DNA from: an uncultured Clostridia bacterium
GTDB lineage: Bacteria > Bacillota > Clostridia > Christensenellales > UBA3700
DNA: 53,845 bases
Reading direction: 5' to 3'
NCBI GenBank assembly: GCA_945872615.1
Contig: CAMBZZ010000010.1
Location: 1 to 53,845, forward strand
Part shown: positions 30,374 to 38,032 of the stretch, in pieces
How positions within the stretch are numbered: position 1 is the first letter of the stretch
Layout: the number at the start of each line of letters is the position of its first letter
Notes under the pieces: model-generated
The model's input: the letters and a program-made list of their open reading frames with translations, nothing else
What the model was told of the DNA's origin: nothing
The model's database searches: none
Program-made: the position numbers and the translations under genes

Positions 30374-30405
30374 AAAAGACGCACCCGAAGAGGGTGCGTT
30401 TTTTA
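30374..30405 (+). terminator. Intrinsic terminator after rplL
   Basis: ACGCACCC (30379-30386) pairs with GGGTGCGT (30392-30399), with flanking A and T runs. It overlaps the 3' end of the opposing XRE gene by a few bases. Confidence 0.9.
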
Positions 30406-30612
30406 TTTAACGTTAAATAAGTCGTTGGGCGTCATCTCAAAAAGTTCACATAAATATACTATTTGTTGATAGTTTAACTCAAATACTCCGTTTTCAAATC
30501 GACTATATTGTTGTTGCGTCATTTTCATAGAAAGTGCAACTTCTTTTTGGGTTAGACCTTTTTCTTTTCGATATTGTTTTAGGTTTTCACCTATTGCTTT
30601 AGCCAAGTTCAT
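30403..30612 (-). CDS. Small XRE-family transcriptional regulator
   Basis: A 69-residue protein that is almost only a helix-turn-helix domain: LKQYRKEKGLTQKEVALSMK, then MTQQQYSRFENG with the recognition helix near 30-40, and a last helix ELFEMTPNDLF. It is divergent from the membrane-protein gene at 30707, and the shared region contains repeated TGATGTA half-sites. The start at 30612 lies directly after TATAAT with no ribosome site; an ATG at 30630 is an alternative. It is probably an autoregulator that also controls the neighbour. Confidence 0.88.
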   Translation of the reverse strand: MNLAKAIGENLKQYRKEKGLTQKEVALSMKMTQQQYSRFENGVFELNYQQIVYLCELFEMTPNDLFNVK

Positions 30613-30632
30613 ATTATAAAAATACCACAAAG

Positions 30633-30674
30633 TGATGTAGAATACTTGATATACATCATTTTGTGATGTATTAT
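30633..30674 (+). promoter_or_regulatory. Promoter with three TGATGTA operator half-sites
   Basis: TTGATA (30646-30651), 17 bp, TATTAT (30669-30674) drive the gene at 30707. TGATGTA half-sites lie at 30633-30639 (forward), 30652-30658 (reverse) and 30664-30670 (forward). The last two form a 21-bp palindrome with perfect 8-bp arms (30651-30671) over the spacer and -10. Confidence 0.8.
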
Positions 30675-30706
30675 TTAGTAAAATAATGTAGATTTAGGAG
30701 GAAAAT

Positions 30707-31546
30707 ATGTCCAAATATCAAATTGATAATAATTGGGCTGCCGCAGCTTTATCCGATAAAGACGTAAAAGAGTTTAAGAATTCTTTATCAGACCAATCAT
30801 TGGATACAATTGCTACGGTAACATATCTAAAATGGCGAAATTCAATAATAAAAACGTTGATTTTTACTATTGTTTCACTTGCTGCTATTTTAGCGTTGGT
30901 ACTTGTTTATTTAACGAAACCCGTTGATGAGAGTAACGAAGACTTAATTGAAAAGTTGATTATATGTTTTATCGTATACGCCATCCCCGCGTGCTTAAAC
31001 GTTAAAAACCTAAGATTGTTTAGCGGTGCATCAACTTTCAAAAAGACTATAAGGTTTTCCGCGTTTGATTACGTGCTCTTTATTTTAGGCAAAATTGTTT
31101 GCTTGCCGTGGTGGTACATAAGTAGTATTGTCTCTCTCTTGATTAGTGTATTTTTCAGTAATAGTCGTAATAATAAGAGATTCAAAGTTAATGTAAGCGG
31201 GGGATATAGAGTAATGCTTCCACTTGGTGTGTGTTCAACTTTTGATGAATTGGTTTCGGATGAGAAGTATTTTGAGTTTAGCAACACTTATAATCGCATA
31301 ATGAATAATATAGGACAAGGGACGGCACAAGAGGCTGTACGATTCGGGGAAGAACAACTATTGAAATTTAGAGATTCGAAAAACGAGTTGTTACAAATGC
31401 TGATTGATAGTGACGTTACGCACGAAGAATACAAACAAGGCTTGGAAATACAGAAAAAACAGTTGGACGAGTTTGAAAAAGAATTCGGAGATTTGTATAA
31501 GCAAAAATATGGAAAGCCTTTTGACAAAAACGAGTTTTTGCCATAA
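30707..31546 (+). CDS. Membrane protein of unknown function, XRE-linked
   Basis: A 279-residue protein. Two hydrophobic segments (about 49-70 and 85-98) and a third hydrophobic stretch (about 125-150) suggest three or four membrane passes; the C-terminal 120 residues are soluble and helical, with a likely coiled coil (EEYKQGLEIQKKQLDEFEKE, about 243-262). I recognise no family. AGGAGG fixes the start. Codons are more AT-rich than in the ribosomal genes around it, and the pairing with an XRE gene under a palindromic operator suggests a regulated accessory module. A terminator follows. Confidence 0.8.
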   Translation: MSKYQIDNNWAAAALSDKDVKEFKNSLSDQSLDTIATVTYLKWRNSIIKTLIFTIVSLAAILALVLVYLTKPVDESNEDLIEKLIICFIVYAIPACLNVKNLRLFSGASTFKKTIRFSAFDYVLFILGKIVCLPWWYISSIVSLLISVFFSNSRNNKRFKVNVSGGYRVMLPLGVCSTFDELVSDEKYFEFSNTYNRIMNNIGQGTAQEAVRFGEEQLLKFRDSKNELLQMLIDSDVTHEEYKQGLEIQKKQLDEFEKEFGDLYKQKYGKPFDKNEFLP

Positions 31547-31562
31547 GACGATACAAAAATAT

Positions 31563-31590
31563 ACGCACCGTTGTCGGTGCGTTTTTTATT
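31563..31590 (+). terminator. Intrinsic terminator
   Basis: ACGCACC (31563-31569) pairs with GGTGCGT (31576-31582), followed by TTTTTATT. Confidence 0.9.
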
Positions 31591-31619
31591 GGCAAAAAAT
31601 ATTAAATTTGCGGAGCCTA

Positions 31620-31648
31620 TTGACTTTTGGCGCGGCAAATGCAACAAT
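31620..31648 (+). promoter_or_regulatory. Possible sulfatase promoter
   Basis: TTGACT (31620-31625), 17 bp, AACAAT (31643-31648). The -35 is good, the -10 matches 4 of 6. It is 16 bp before the start codon, which leaves a very short leader. Confidence 0.5.
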
Positions 31649-31664
31649 ATTAGAGAGGTGAATT

Positions 31665-32960
31665 ATGGAGAAAAAGACCAACGTTATATTCTTTTTTAGT
31701 GACCAACAGCGGTATGACACCGTTTGCGAAGAAGTAACGCCGAATATTTGCGAACTGGCTCAAGACGGAACGAGCTTTGACTTTGCTTATACTTGTCAAC
31801 CCGTATGCGGTCCTGCTAGAGCTTGTCTTCAAACGGGCGTCTACGCTTCTATCAACGGTTGCATAACCAACGGAATTCCTATGGACCTATCTTGCACGGA
31901 AAGGAGCCTTGCGGAGTGCTTTAACGGCGCGGGATACGACACGGCTTATATCGGCAAATGGCACCTTGCGTCGCATTATCTCCAGTATCGCAACAAGGGT
32001 GTGCCACAAGAACTTAGGGGAGGATATAGATATTGGCTCGCTGCCGACTTGCTCGAATTTTCTTCCGACGGCTATCACGGCACCTTGTGGGACAACGACT
32101 GCAATCCCGTCGAGTTCGAGGGAATAAGAGCCGACAAGTTGACGGACTACGCTATAGATTATATCCGCTCGGTCAAGGACAAACCCTTCTTCTTGTTTTT
32201 GTCACAGTTGGAGCCTCATCACCAAAACACCTCAGGCAACTACGAATGTCCCGAAGGCGCGGGCAAAGAGTTTGAAAACTTCCCATATCCCGAGGAATTG
32301 GCGGGGCTGAAGGGGGATTATCCTAAGCATTACGCCGATTATTTGGCTTGTTGCAAACGCCTCGATTACAACGTAGGTAGGCTGGTGGAAGAGCTCAAAA
32401 ATCTTGGAATATACGACGATACGGTTTTGGTGTATACTTCCGACCACGGTTGCCACTTTAGAACGCGCAACGGCGAATATAAGAGGTCTTGCCACGACGC
32501 GAGCACGCATATACCGCTAATCGTCGTAGGCAAGGATATACCTAAAAACAAACGATACTCTCATCTTGCCAGTCTTATAGATTTGCCACCTACGCTGTTG
32601 GAGATAGCGGGTATAGAAATACCAAAGTGCTACAACGGCAAACCTCTCATCGAAGCCGTCAAAGAGGATAGAGCGGTGAGAGATAACGTCTTTATACAGA
32701 TAAGCGAGAGCCACACGGGAAGGTGCGTGACTACAAAGCGCTACGTGTATAGCATCAAAAAATGCGGTGGCAAAAACGTCTACAAGGACGATTATCTATA
32801 CGATAGAGAGCTAGACCCCGCCCAAAGGCACAATCTCATCAACTCGGCAAAGCATCAAGAAATCAAAAAACAGTTGAGAAAAACCTTGATTGAAGAAATG
32901 GTTAAGGCGGGAGAAGAAGCGCCGATAATCAAAAGAAGAATTTTTTATCAAGATATTTGA
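31665..32960 (+). CDS. Sulfatase (alkaline-phosphatase superfamily)
   Basis: A 431-residue type I sulfatase-like hydrolase. Metal ligands D13 and Q14 follow the first strand (NVIFFFSDQQRYD); the nucleophile motif is CGPAR at 48-52 (CxPxR), in which C48 would be converted to formylglycine by an anaerobic maturase; YTSDHG holds D260 and H261. There is no signal peptide, so it should act in the cytoplasm. The substrate is unknown: sulfated sugars are common, but related phosphodiesterases exist. No maturase gene lies in the window. GAGAGGTG precedes the start. Confidence 0.92.
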   Translation: MEKKTNVIFFFSDQQRYDTVCEEVTPNICELAQDGTSFDFAYTCQPVCGPARACLQTGVYASINGCITNGIPMDLSCTERSLAECFNGAGYDTAYIGKWHLASHYLQYRNKGVPQELRGGYRYWLAADLLEFSSDGYHGTLWDNDCNPVEFEGIRADKLTDYAIDYIRSVKDKPFFLFLSQLEPHHQNTSGNYECPEGAGKEFENFPYPEELAGLKGDYPKHYADYLACCKRLDYNVGRLVEELKNLGIYDDTVLVYTSDHGCHFRTRNGEYKRSCHDASTHIPLIVVGKDIPKNKRYSHLASLIDLPPTLLEIAGIEIPKCYNGKPLIEAVKEDRAVRDNVFIQISESHTGRCVTTKRYVYSIKKCGGKNVYKDDYLYDRELDPAQRHNLINSAKHQEIKKQLRKTLIEEMVKAGEEAPIIKRRIFYQDI

Positions 32961-33001
32961 CGTTGTACTCAGCGTTACTTAAACGATTAACACGATATAA
33001 G

Positions 33002-33034
33002 AAAAAATAGGACTTGTTGTAAGTCCTATTTTTG
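33002..33034. terminator. Bidirectional terminator between sulfatase and DUF975 genes
   Basis: A 13-bp stem (AAAAATAGGACTT with AAGTCCTATTTTT) with an A-run on one side and a T-run on the other serves both converging genes. Confidence 0.9.
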
Positions 33035-33054
33035 TTGCAAAGTTATCTTATATT

Positions 33055-33756
33055 TTAGCCTACGAAAGGATCGTCAAAAGTCTTAGATTCGGACGTCTCT
33101 TCTTTGAAAGGGTCTGCATCGATGACTTCGCCGTCTTCTTCGCCCTCTACCACGGGGTCAATCATATCGATGAGCTCTTTGTAGAAATTGGCACGTGCAA
33201 CTTGATGATAAGCGTTGACCCACAACATACCGACGCCGAGGCAGAGCGCGCCGACGATATACCAGCCGATAAAGCTGAGATCGAGAAGGAAAAGTTGAGC
33301 TTTGTAACCATTCATAATCTCACGGCTCTTGTCAAGCAGTTGCTTGGCGGTAAGGTCTTTGTAACGTCCGTCTTGTTGGAGATAGAATGCCATAGAATAT
33401 GCGTACGACATAATTATGCCAGGAACGACAAGCAATAGACTCCACAAAAATACGAAGAGAGTGTTGAGCAAACCGAGAACGAAGGACTTGCCAAAATCGT
33501 CGGTAAAGCCGTCGAACGCATTGACTATCTTGTTTTCTTCACCCTTGACCAAGCGGTAAGAGGCTTTGCAAACCGCGTAACAGAAAGGTCCGAATACGAG
33601 TATGGAAAGAAAAGATACGTATAACATTGCAGCCAAAAGTCCGTCTACCAAAGTAGGTATGAGACAAATGACGAGCATTATCATCCATTTGTTGCCAAAA
33701 AGTTGATTATCTAATTGATTTCTTGCGTTTTGACGCAATTCTTTGTTGGATAACAT
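33055..33756 (-). CDS. DUF975 family membrane protein
   Basis: A 233-residue polytopic protein starting MLSNKELRQNARNQLDNQLF. Hydrophobic segments lie at about 25-63, 90-120 and 153-180. WSLLLVVPGIIMSYAYSMAF (about 105-124) and the LSFIGWYIVGALCLGVGMLW region (about 159-178) match the DUF975 family, common in Firmicutes and without known function. The C-terminal 40 residues are acidic and soluble. AGGAGG precedes the start. It stands alone and converges with the sulfatase gene. Confidence 0.88.
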   Translation of the reverse strand: MLSNKELRQNARNQLDNQLFGNKWMIMLVICLIPTLVDGLLAAMLYVSFLSILVFGPFCYAVCKASYRLVKGEENKIVNAFDGFTDDFGKSFVLGLLNTLFVFLWSLLLVVPGIIMSYAYSMAFYLQQDGRYKDLTAKQLLDKSREIMNGYKAQLFLLDLSFIGWYIVGALCLGVGMLWVNAYHQVARANFYKELIDMIDPVVEGEEDGEVIDADPFKEETSESKTFDDPFVG

Positions 33757-33915
33757 ATATGCCTCCTAATATTTATTAATTATATTATACTCAATTATTA
33801 TTGTATATGCAAATAATGTGGTATGGTTTGTAGGTTAAGCGAAAATAATTTTGATAATACCAAGTCTAAAGATGAAAATAGCGATAATTCGCAGAAAATA
33901 CGAAAAACGTTGGTA

Positions 33916-33944
33916 TTGACTAGAGACCGTTATGGTGCTAAAAT
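33916..33944 (+). promoter_or_regulatory. Promoter of the aminotransferase-like gene
   Basis: TTGACT (33916-33921), 17 bp, TAAAAT (33939-33944), with TGC before the -10: the same hexamers, spacing and extended -10 as the rpoBC promoter. This suggests strong constitutive expression. Confidence 0.8.
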
Positions 33945-33959
33945 AAATAAGAGGCGTAT

Positions 33960-35012
33960 ATGAACTTTTTGTCAAGATTGAGTAGAGCGGTTGAGTTGAA
34001 GACTTTGGAAGGAGGCTACAGAGAGACTTTGGATTTGTCAAGCCCGACAAGTCCTTATTCGCCTTCTCCTGCAGTGGAAAAAGCACTCAAGAGTATAGAC
34101 GCGGGTAGCCTCAACGCTTTTCCGTCTATCGATATTCTTGATTTTAGGCAAGTAATCGCCGATAGGTACGGTCTCAACGCAAGCAACGTCTTTATCTATG
34201 ACGGCTGTGACGCGTTGCTGTCGCTGTGTATGAGAGCCTATTTTAACGAGGGCAACGTGGTGGCTTTTGCCGACGTGACTTACGAATATTATAAGAGATG
34301 CGCCACTCTCAACGGCGTCAATTATACTACCGTGCCACTCGACGCCAATATGAAAATCAACCTCGACGCCTATCGAGACCTCGATTGCAACGGCGTAATA
34401 ATATGCAACCCCAACGACCCTACGGGCATAGCTGTCAACAAGTTGGATATTATAGAGCTGGTGTCAAAGTGCCCCGACAAACTCTTTATTATTGACGAAA
34501 GATACGCCGAGTTTGCGGGGGCGGGAGTAGCCGAGTTCGTCAAAGAATACGACAATCTCGTAGTAATAAGAGGATTGAGTGCTGCATACGGGCTTGGCGG
34601 AGTGAATTTTGGGTACGCCCTCTCTAATTCTACGTTGGTGGCGGGACTGAAAAATCTAAGACCTCACGCCTTTGATTGTGCGGTGGATTGCATTACGCAA
34701 AAGGTCGCCGAAGCATGTTTCAAAGACATCAAATATATGTCGTTGACGGTGGACAAAATCATCAATACTCGCGAGGACTTTTGCGACAAGTTGAGACAAT
34801 TAGGATTTGACATTTTGCCGTCAAGCACCAACTTCGTGCTGGTAAAACATGCGCGCGTCGTTGCGAGTGTGATAGAATTCCAACTAAAAGAACAGGGCAT
34901 AACCGTCAAACACTTTAAGACTAAGAGGCTTGGAGATTATCTTAGAATTACTATTTCTACACCCGAAAATATGGATTTGCTCATCAAAAAACTAAAAGCC
35001 ATCGTCAAATGA
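33960..35012 (+). CDS. HisC-like aminotransferase homologue lacking the catalytic lysine
   Basis: A 350-residue fold-type I PLP-enzyme homologue, closest in pattern to histidinol-phosphate aminotransferase. NPNDPTG (150-156), IIDERYAEF (177-185, with the D179 that would hold the PLP nitrogen) and the final LRITISTPEN carboxylate-binding arginine are kept. The HisC motif TFSKAFGLAGLRLGY reads GLSAAYGLGGVNFGY (205-219): the Schiff-base lysine is A208 and the phosphate-site arginine is N216. It therefore cannot work as a normal aminotransferase. The frame is intact with good codons, a strong promoter and a GAGG site, so it is probably a functional pseudoenzyme, not a decaying gene. Original substrate unknown. 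Confidence 0.85.
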   Translation: MNFLSRLSRAVELKTLEGGYRETLDLSSPTSPYSPSPAVEKALKSIDAGSLNAFPSIDILDFRQVIADRYGLNASNVFIYDGCDALLSLCMRAYFNEGNVVAFADVTYEYYKRCATLNGVNYTTVPLDANMKINLDAYRDLDCNGVIICNPNDPTGIAVNKLDIIELVSKCPDKLFIIDERYAEFAGAGVAEFVKEYDNLVVIRGLSAAYGLGGVNFGYALSNSTLVAGLKNLRPHAFDCAVDCITQKVAEACFKDIKYMSLTVDKIINTREDFCDKLRQLGFDILPSSTNFVLVKHARVVASVIEFQLKEQGITVKHFKTKRLGDYLRITISTPENMDLLIKKLKAIVK

Positions 35013-35043
35013 CAAGCTACGACATAAAAATACAAAACCGCTT

Positions 35044-35078
35044 ATGATACCACCTATTGAGAGTGGTATCATTTTTGT
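35044..35078 (+). terminator. Terminator-like hairpin between the two pseudoenzyme genes
   Basis: A perfect 10-bp stem (35044-35053 with 35063-35072) is followed by TTTTTGTTG. It ends about 12 bp before the next start codon, so the downstream gene should be reached only by read-through or by regulated attenuation. Confidence 0.85.
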
Positions 35079-35088
35079 TGAGGTGCGT

Positions 35089-36312
35089 ATGAAAGATTGG
35101 GATATATCTGACGGCTTGGAGATAGTATGCAAATGCGGAAAGGTGCACGGCAGCATTACGAAAAGGGTGTTGGTGGGCGATGACGCCGTTATGCAACTTG
35201 TAGATGAGTGCAAAAAACTGCTATCCGACGGTTGGGTAGCCGTGTGCTATGCACAAGATTGTATGCAATATGCAGACAAAGTCTCGACTTTGTTGACGGA
35301 CGGCGGATACGTCGTACACAAGGTTTGTTTCCCGAGCGATACGGTGGCTTGCCTAGAGGGCGCAACCGACTTGATTGAGATGCAAGAGATGGTAAGATTG
35401 ATCGTTGCGGTTGGCGGAGGCAGTATAGCCCAACTTGCCAGATATGCTTCGACCATTAGGCACAATCCTTGCGTGCACGTGATGACTTGTACGACGACGG
35501 CGGATATTCTGTCGGCTACTTGCTTTGGCGACAAGTCTGTCAATCCTCCGTCATGCGTTATTTTTGACCCGAGATTTGCTAAACAGACGAGTAGATTGCT
35601 CGCGTCGGGTTACGGTGAGATATGCAGCACGGTGCTCAAAAACGTGGACGTAAGGTGGGCGGCAAGAGTAGGTGAAAACGGGTCGTGCCCCTATTTGTTG
35701 CAACAAGTCGAAGAGGTCGTCCGAGAGTATATAGACGAGTTTAAGTATTGCGAAAACAAGGATATGTTGACGGCAAAAACTTTGCTCATCATCGGACTAT
35801 TGAATCAAATGATAGAGCAAGAAATAACGCCTTGCGACAGATGTGTGCAACTGTTGGAGGGAGTGGCGGACGTAGAGCCCGCGCCGTGGGGTATCAACAC
35901 TATGATTTTTGCTTCTACTATGCTTGGGTGGTACAAAGCAGCCCTCAAGAGCCCGACAAACTATATGCGGGTCGGATTGGACAGAATGAGTACAACTATC
36001 GGTACATGTCAATCGTTGGGGCTTGACGGCGTAAGAGTGACGATAGCGCAAGGAAAACTAAAATATAAGAGGCAATGGGCTTGGATGATGAGAGAATACA
36101 AAGAGGATTTAGCAGACGAAGCTTTGCTAGCACATACGTTGTTGATGAGATGTATGAGACAATTCCGACGAATCTTCGACGACGCGGGCTACTTTTTGGC
36201 TGATTATATCGACTCCGATAGAGTGCTAAAGATTGCAGAAGCTTCGCTCGTCGTCAGTCCCAGATACACGATACCCGTCTTGTTGGCGGAAGATGGAATA
36301 TTATTAGAGTGA
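35089..36312 (+). CDS. Glycerol-1-phosphate-dehydrogenase-like protein lacking zinc ligands
   Basis: A 407-residue relative of the AraM/EgsA glycerol-1-phosphate dehydrogenases (iron/zinc alcohol dehydrogenase fold). The nucleotide-binding AVGGGSIAQLARYAS (107-121) is kept. The metal-binding sites are not: the GFGD aspartate is E177 in SGYGEICS, and the SGAEHxxxH histidine region reads APWGINTMIFAS, with neither histidine. The enzyme is likely inactive as a dehydrogenase. The start at 35089 follows GAGGTG; an upstream ATG (35044) lies inside the terminator stem and is rejected. It follows the lysine-less aminotransferase homologue, so the two may act together. A terminator follows at 36340. 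Confidence 0.8.
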   Translation: MKDWDISDGLEIVCKCGKVHGSITKRVLVGDDAVMQLVDECKKLLSDGWVAVCYAQDCMQYADKVSTLLTDGGYVVHKVCFPSDTVACLEGATDLIEMQEMVRLIVAVGGGSIAQLARYASTIRHNPCVHVMTCTTTADILSATCFGDKSVNPPSCVIFDPRFAKQTSRLLASGYGEICSTVLKNVDVRWAARVGENGSCPYLLQQVEEVVREYIDEFKYCENKDMLTAKTLLIIGLLNQMIEQEITPCDRCVQLLEGVADVEPAPWGINTMIFASTMLGWYKAALKSPTNYMRVGLDRMSTTIGTCQSLGLDGVRVTIAQGKLKYKRQWAWMMREYKEDLADEALLAHTLLMRCMRQFRRIFDDAGYFLADYIDSDRVLKIAEASLVVSPRYTIPVLLAEDGILLE

Positions 36313-36339
36313 TAGCGTATAAGAAATATCAAGTTATTT

Positions 36340-36364
36340 TCACGGCGTTTGCCGTGATTTTTTT
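36340..36364 (+). terminator. Intrinsic terminator
   Basis: TCACGGC (36340-36346) pairs with GCCGTGA (36351-36357), followed by seven T. Confidence 0.9.
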
Positions 36365-36452
36365 AATAACGCTAAAAAATCCTCAATACGCTACCATATT
36401 TTATTTGAATAAAACAAAAAAATCCGTCAATACTCGCTGTAGAGAGGTGAAT

Positions 36453-36878
36453 ATGAAAGCGTTTTATATTTTGGTATTTACGGTTGTGGTGTTGATAGGG
36501 ATGTCAAGTCTCGTCGGGGTGCAAAATATGTTGCCCGAGGGAGCAAGCGAAGCGGAAGTTTACATAGCAAATCAAAATAAAATGACGATATGCTGTATAA
36601 ATCCCGAGCAACTGGGTAACACTCTACAACAAGAGGGCGACGTACTGGGCTTTGCGATAAGATACGAGCTTGGCAAAGTGAGCGAAAATCAGTTGCTAAG
36701 TAGCCTAAAAGCACAAGTCGTCAAGGTGGAACGTGTGGGCGATATTACGCTGTATTACGCGTATAGCCATCGTATGAGCAACACGGTCAAGGTTGACGGA
36801 AAAAAGGTCAACGTGCAAATCGCCGTGACGGATAGTGCGATAACCGTCGGCTCACCGTTGATTATGGGAAGTTATTAA
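36453..36878 (+). CDS. YwmB-like small exported protein
   Basis: A 141-residue protein with an N-terminal hydrophobic signal (residues 3-24, MKAFYILVFTVVVLIGMSSL). The start at 36453 follows GAGAGGTG; the frame is open further upstream (to 36309), but that part overlaps a terminator. The C-terminal KVNVQIAVTDSAITVGSPLI resembles the end of Bacillus YwmB (KMNLQIAL...TVTVGTPI), a protein encoded near spoIID and spoIIQ. Here it is half the length of YwmB and directly precedes a SpoIIQ-like gene (10 bp). Function unknown; the assignment rests on the C-terminal motif and the neighbour. Confidence 0.65.
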   Translation: MKAFYILVFTVVVLIGMSSLVGVQNMLPEGASEAEVYIANQNKMTICCINPEQLGNTLQQEGDVLGFAIRYELGKVSENQLLSSLKAQVVKVERVGDITLYYAYSHRMSNTVKVDGKKVNVQIAVTDSAITVGSPLIMGSY

Positions 36879-36888
36879 TGGAGGATAT

Positions 36889-37545
36889 ATGAACAACAAT
36901 AACAAACAAAAAAGTGCAAGTACAAACAAAGTAGCTGCGTTTTTTAAGAAAAACGGCTATTTCGTGTTGATGATTGCCTGCATAATTGCAATAGGCGCAA
37001 TGATTACTATTGCGGCGGTCGTCAATGCTAACAAGGATTCGACGTCTATTGACAAGCCTGTTACTCCGCCCGACGACGGCGTGGTGGACGAAAAGCCCGA
37101 CGATAAGCCTATTATCACCGACAAAGAATTTATTTTGACTTATCCTTTGACCGACTACGTGATAGGGCTTAAGTTTAGCAATACCGAACTGGTTTATTTG
37201 CCTACCAACGGACACTGGGCAACTCACGAAGCAGTCGACTTTATGGCGAGCGAGGGTAGCAACGTCAAGTGCGTATTCGACGGTACCGTCAAGAGCATTA
37301 CCACCGACCAAATGTATGCTACGACTGTGGTCATCGAACATCAAAACGGCTATGAAAGCACGTATAAACTGCTGGAAAACGTCGCTTTGAAAGTGGGAGA
37401 AACCGTCAAGCAAGGCGACGTCATCGGTCAAGTGAGCGTTGCAGGCGCATACGAATGCGCATCGGGTGCTCACGTGCATTACGAACTTAGACAAGCAGGA
37501 GTGCTTATCGACCCGTTCGATTTTTTACCTGAAGGCAACAAGTAA
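36889..37545 (+). CDS. SpoIIQ-like membrane-anchored M23 (LytM) peptidase
   Basis: A 218-residue protein with one N-terminal membrane helix (about 24-45), a Pro/Asp-rich linker (50-78) and a LytM domain. The zinc ligands are intact: H113 and D117 in HEAVD, and H197 in HVH (195-197). The domain layout is that of SpoIIQ, the forespore membrane partner of SpoIIIAH; Bacillus SpoIIQ has lost a ligand whereas clostridial versions keep it. It may therefore be an active endopeptidase. The preceding YwmB-like gene supports a sporulation role, but spoIID is absent here. A general cell-wall M23 peptidase is the alternative. Confidence 0.8.
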   Translation: MNNNNKQKSASTNKVAAFFKKNGYFVLMIACIIAIGAMITIAAVVNANKDSTSIDKPVTPPDDGVVDEKPDDKPIITDKEFILTYPLTDYVIGLKFSNTELVYLPTNGHWATHEAVDFMASEGSNVKCVFDGTVKSITTDQMYATTVVIEHQNGYESTYKLLENVALKVGETVKQGDVIGQVSVAGAYECASGAHVHYELRQAGVLIDPFDFLPEGNK

Positions 37546-37574
37546 TTGCTTTATTCATAATTTACTTCCTATCT

Positions 37575-37613
37575 AATCAAAAGGGGTTTGCTTGACGCAA
37601 ACTCCTTTTGATT
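37575..37613. terminator. Bidirectional terminator
   Basis: A 17-bp stem with one mismatch (37575-37591 with 37597-37613) lies between spoIIQ-like and the opposing DUF1540 gene, with T-rich sequence after it on the plus strand. Confidence 0.9.
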
Positions 37614-37614
37614 G

Positions 37615-37929
37615 TTATTGATGAGTATTTTTGGTCATACACTTGGTTTTGACAACGCCGTCGGCTACGTCTACGTATCGAGAAGTGCAACGAGTGCCTT
37701 TGTTGTAGCAACATTCCAAGCAAGTGCATTGTATCAGCACGTCGGTATTATCCTTGTACTCGAAGTCCTTGGCTGCCTCCATATTGACTTTGGCTTGTTG
37801 GAGCATACCCAATTCTCTCTTTTGCTTGGTTTCGCATACGCCACGTCTGCCGATATTGATTATGCCGGCGTTGCAGTGACAACCGCAGTTGTATTCACAG
37901 TTGCAAGTAGTACATTTTAATCCTTTCAT
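37615..37929 (-). CDS. Cysteine-rich protein with two DUF1540-like units
   Basis: A 104-residue protein with two Cys-rich blocks: LKCTTCNCEYNCGCHCNAG (4-22) and IQCTCLECCYNKGTRCTSRY (about 66-85). Both follow the DUF1540 pattern C..C.Y..G..C.A, common in spore-forming clostridia and Bacillus and probably metal binding. AGGAGGG precedes the start. It lies opposite spoIIQ-like, sharing its terminator. Confidence 0.85.
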   Translation of the reverse strand: MKGLKCTTCNCEYNCGCHCNAGIINIGRRGVCETKQKRELGMLQQAKVNMEAAKDFEYKDNTDVLIQCTCLECCYNKGTRCTSRYVDVADGVVKTKCMTKNTHQ

Positions 37930-37983
37930 AACTCCCTCCTTGACGATATTGTTTGTAAAATGCGGTAATTTATGTAAAGACTA

Positions 37984-38012
37984 TTGAATAAATGAGGCGT
38001 ATGTGCTAAAAT
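37984..38012 (+). promoter_or_regulatory. rplI promoter (TTGAAT-17-TAAAAT)
   Basis: TTGAAT (37984-37989), 17 bp, TAAAAT (38007-38012) with TGC before the -10. The leader is about 15 nt and contains AGGAGG. Confidence 0.75.
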
Positions 38013-38032
38013 AGAGTAGACAGGAGGACAGT

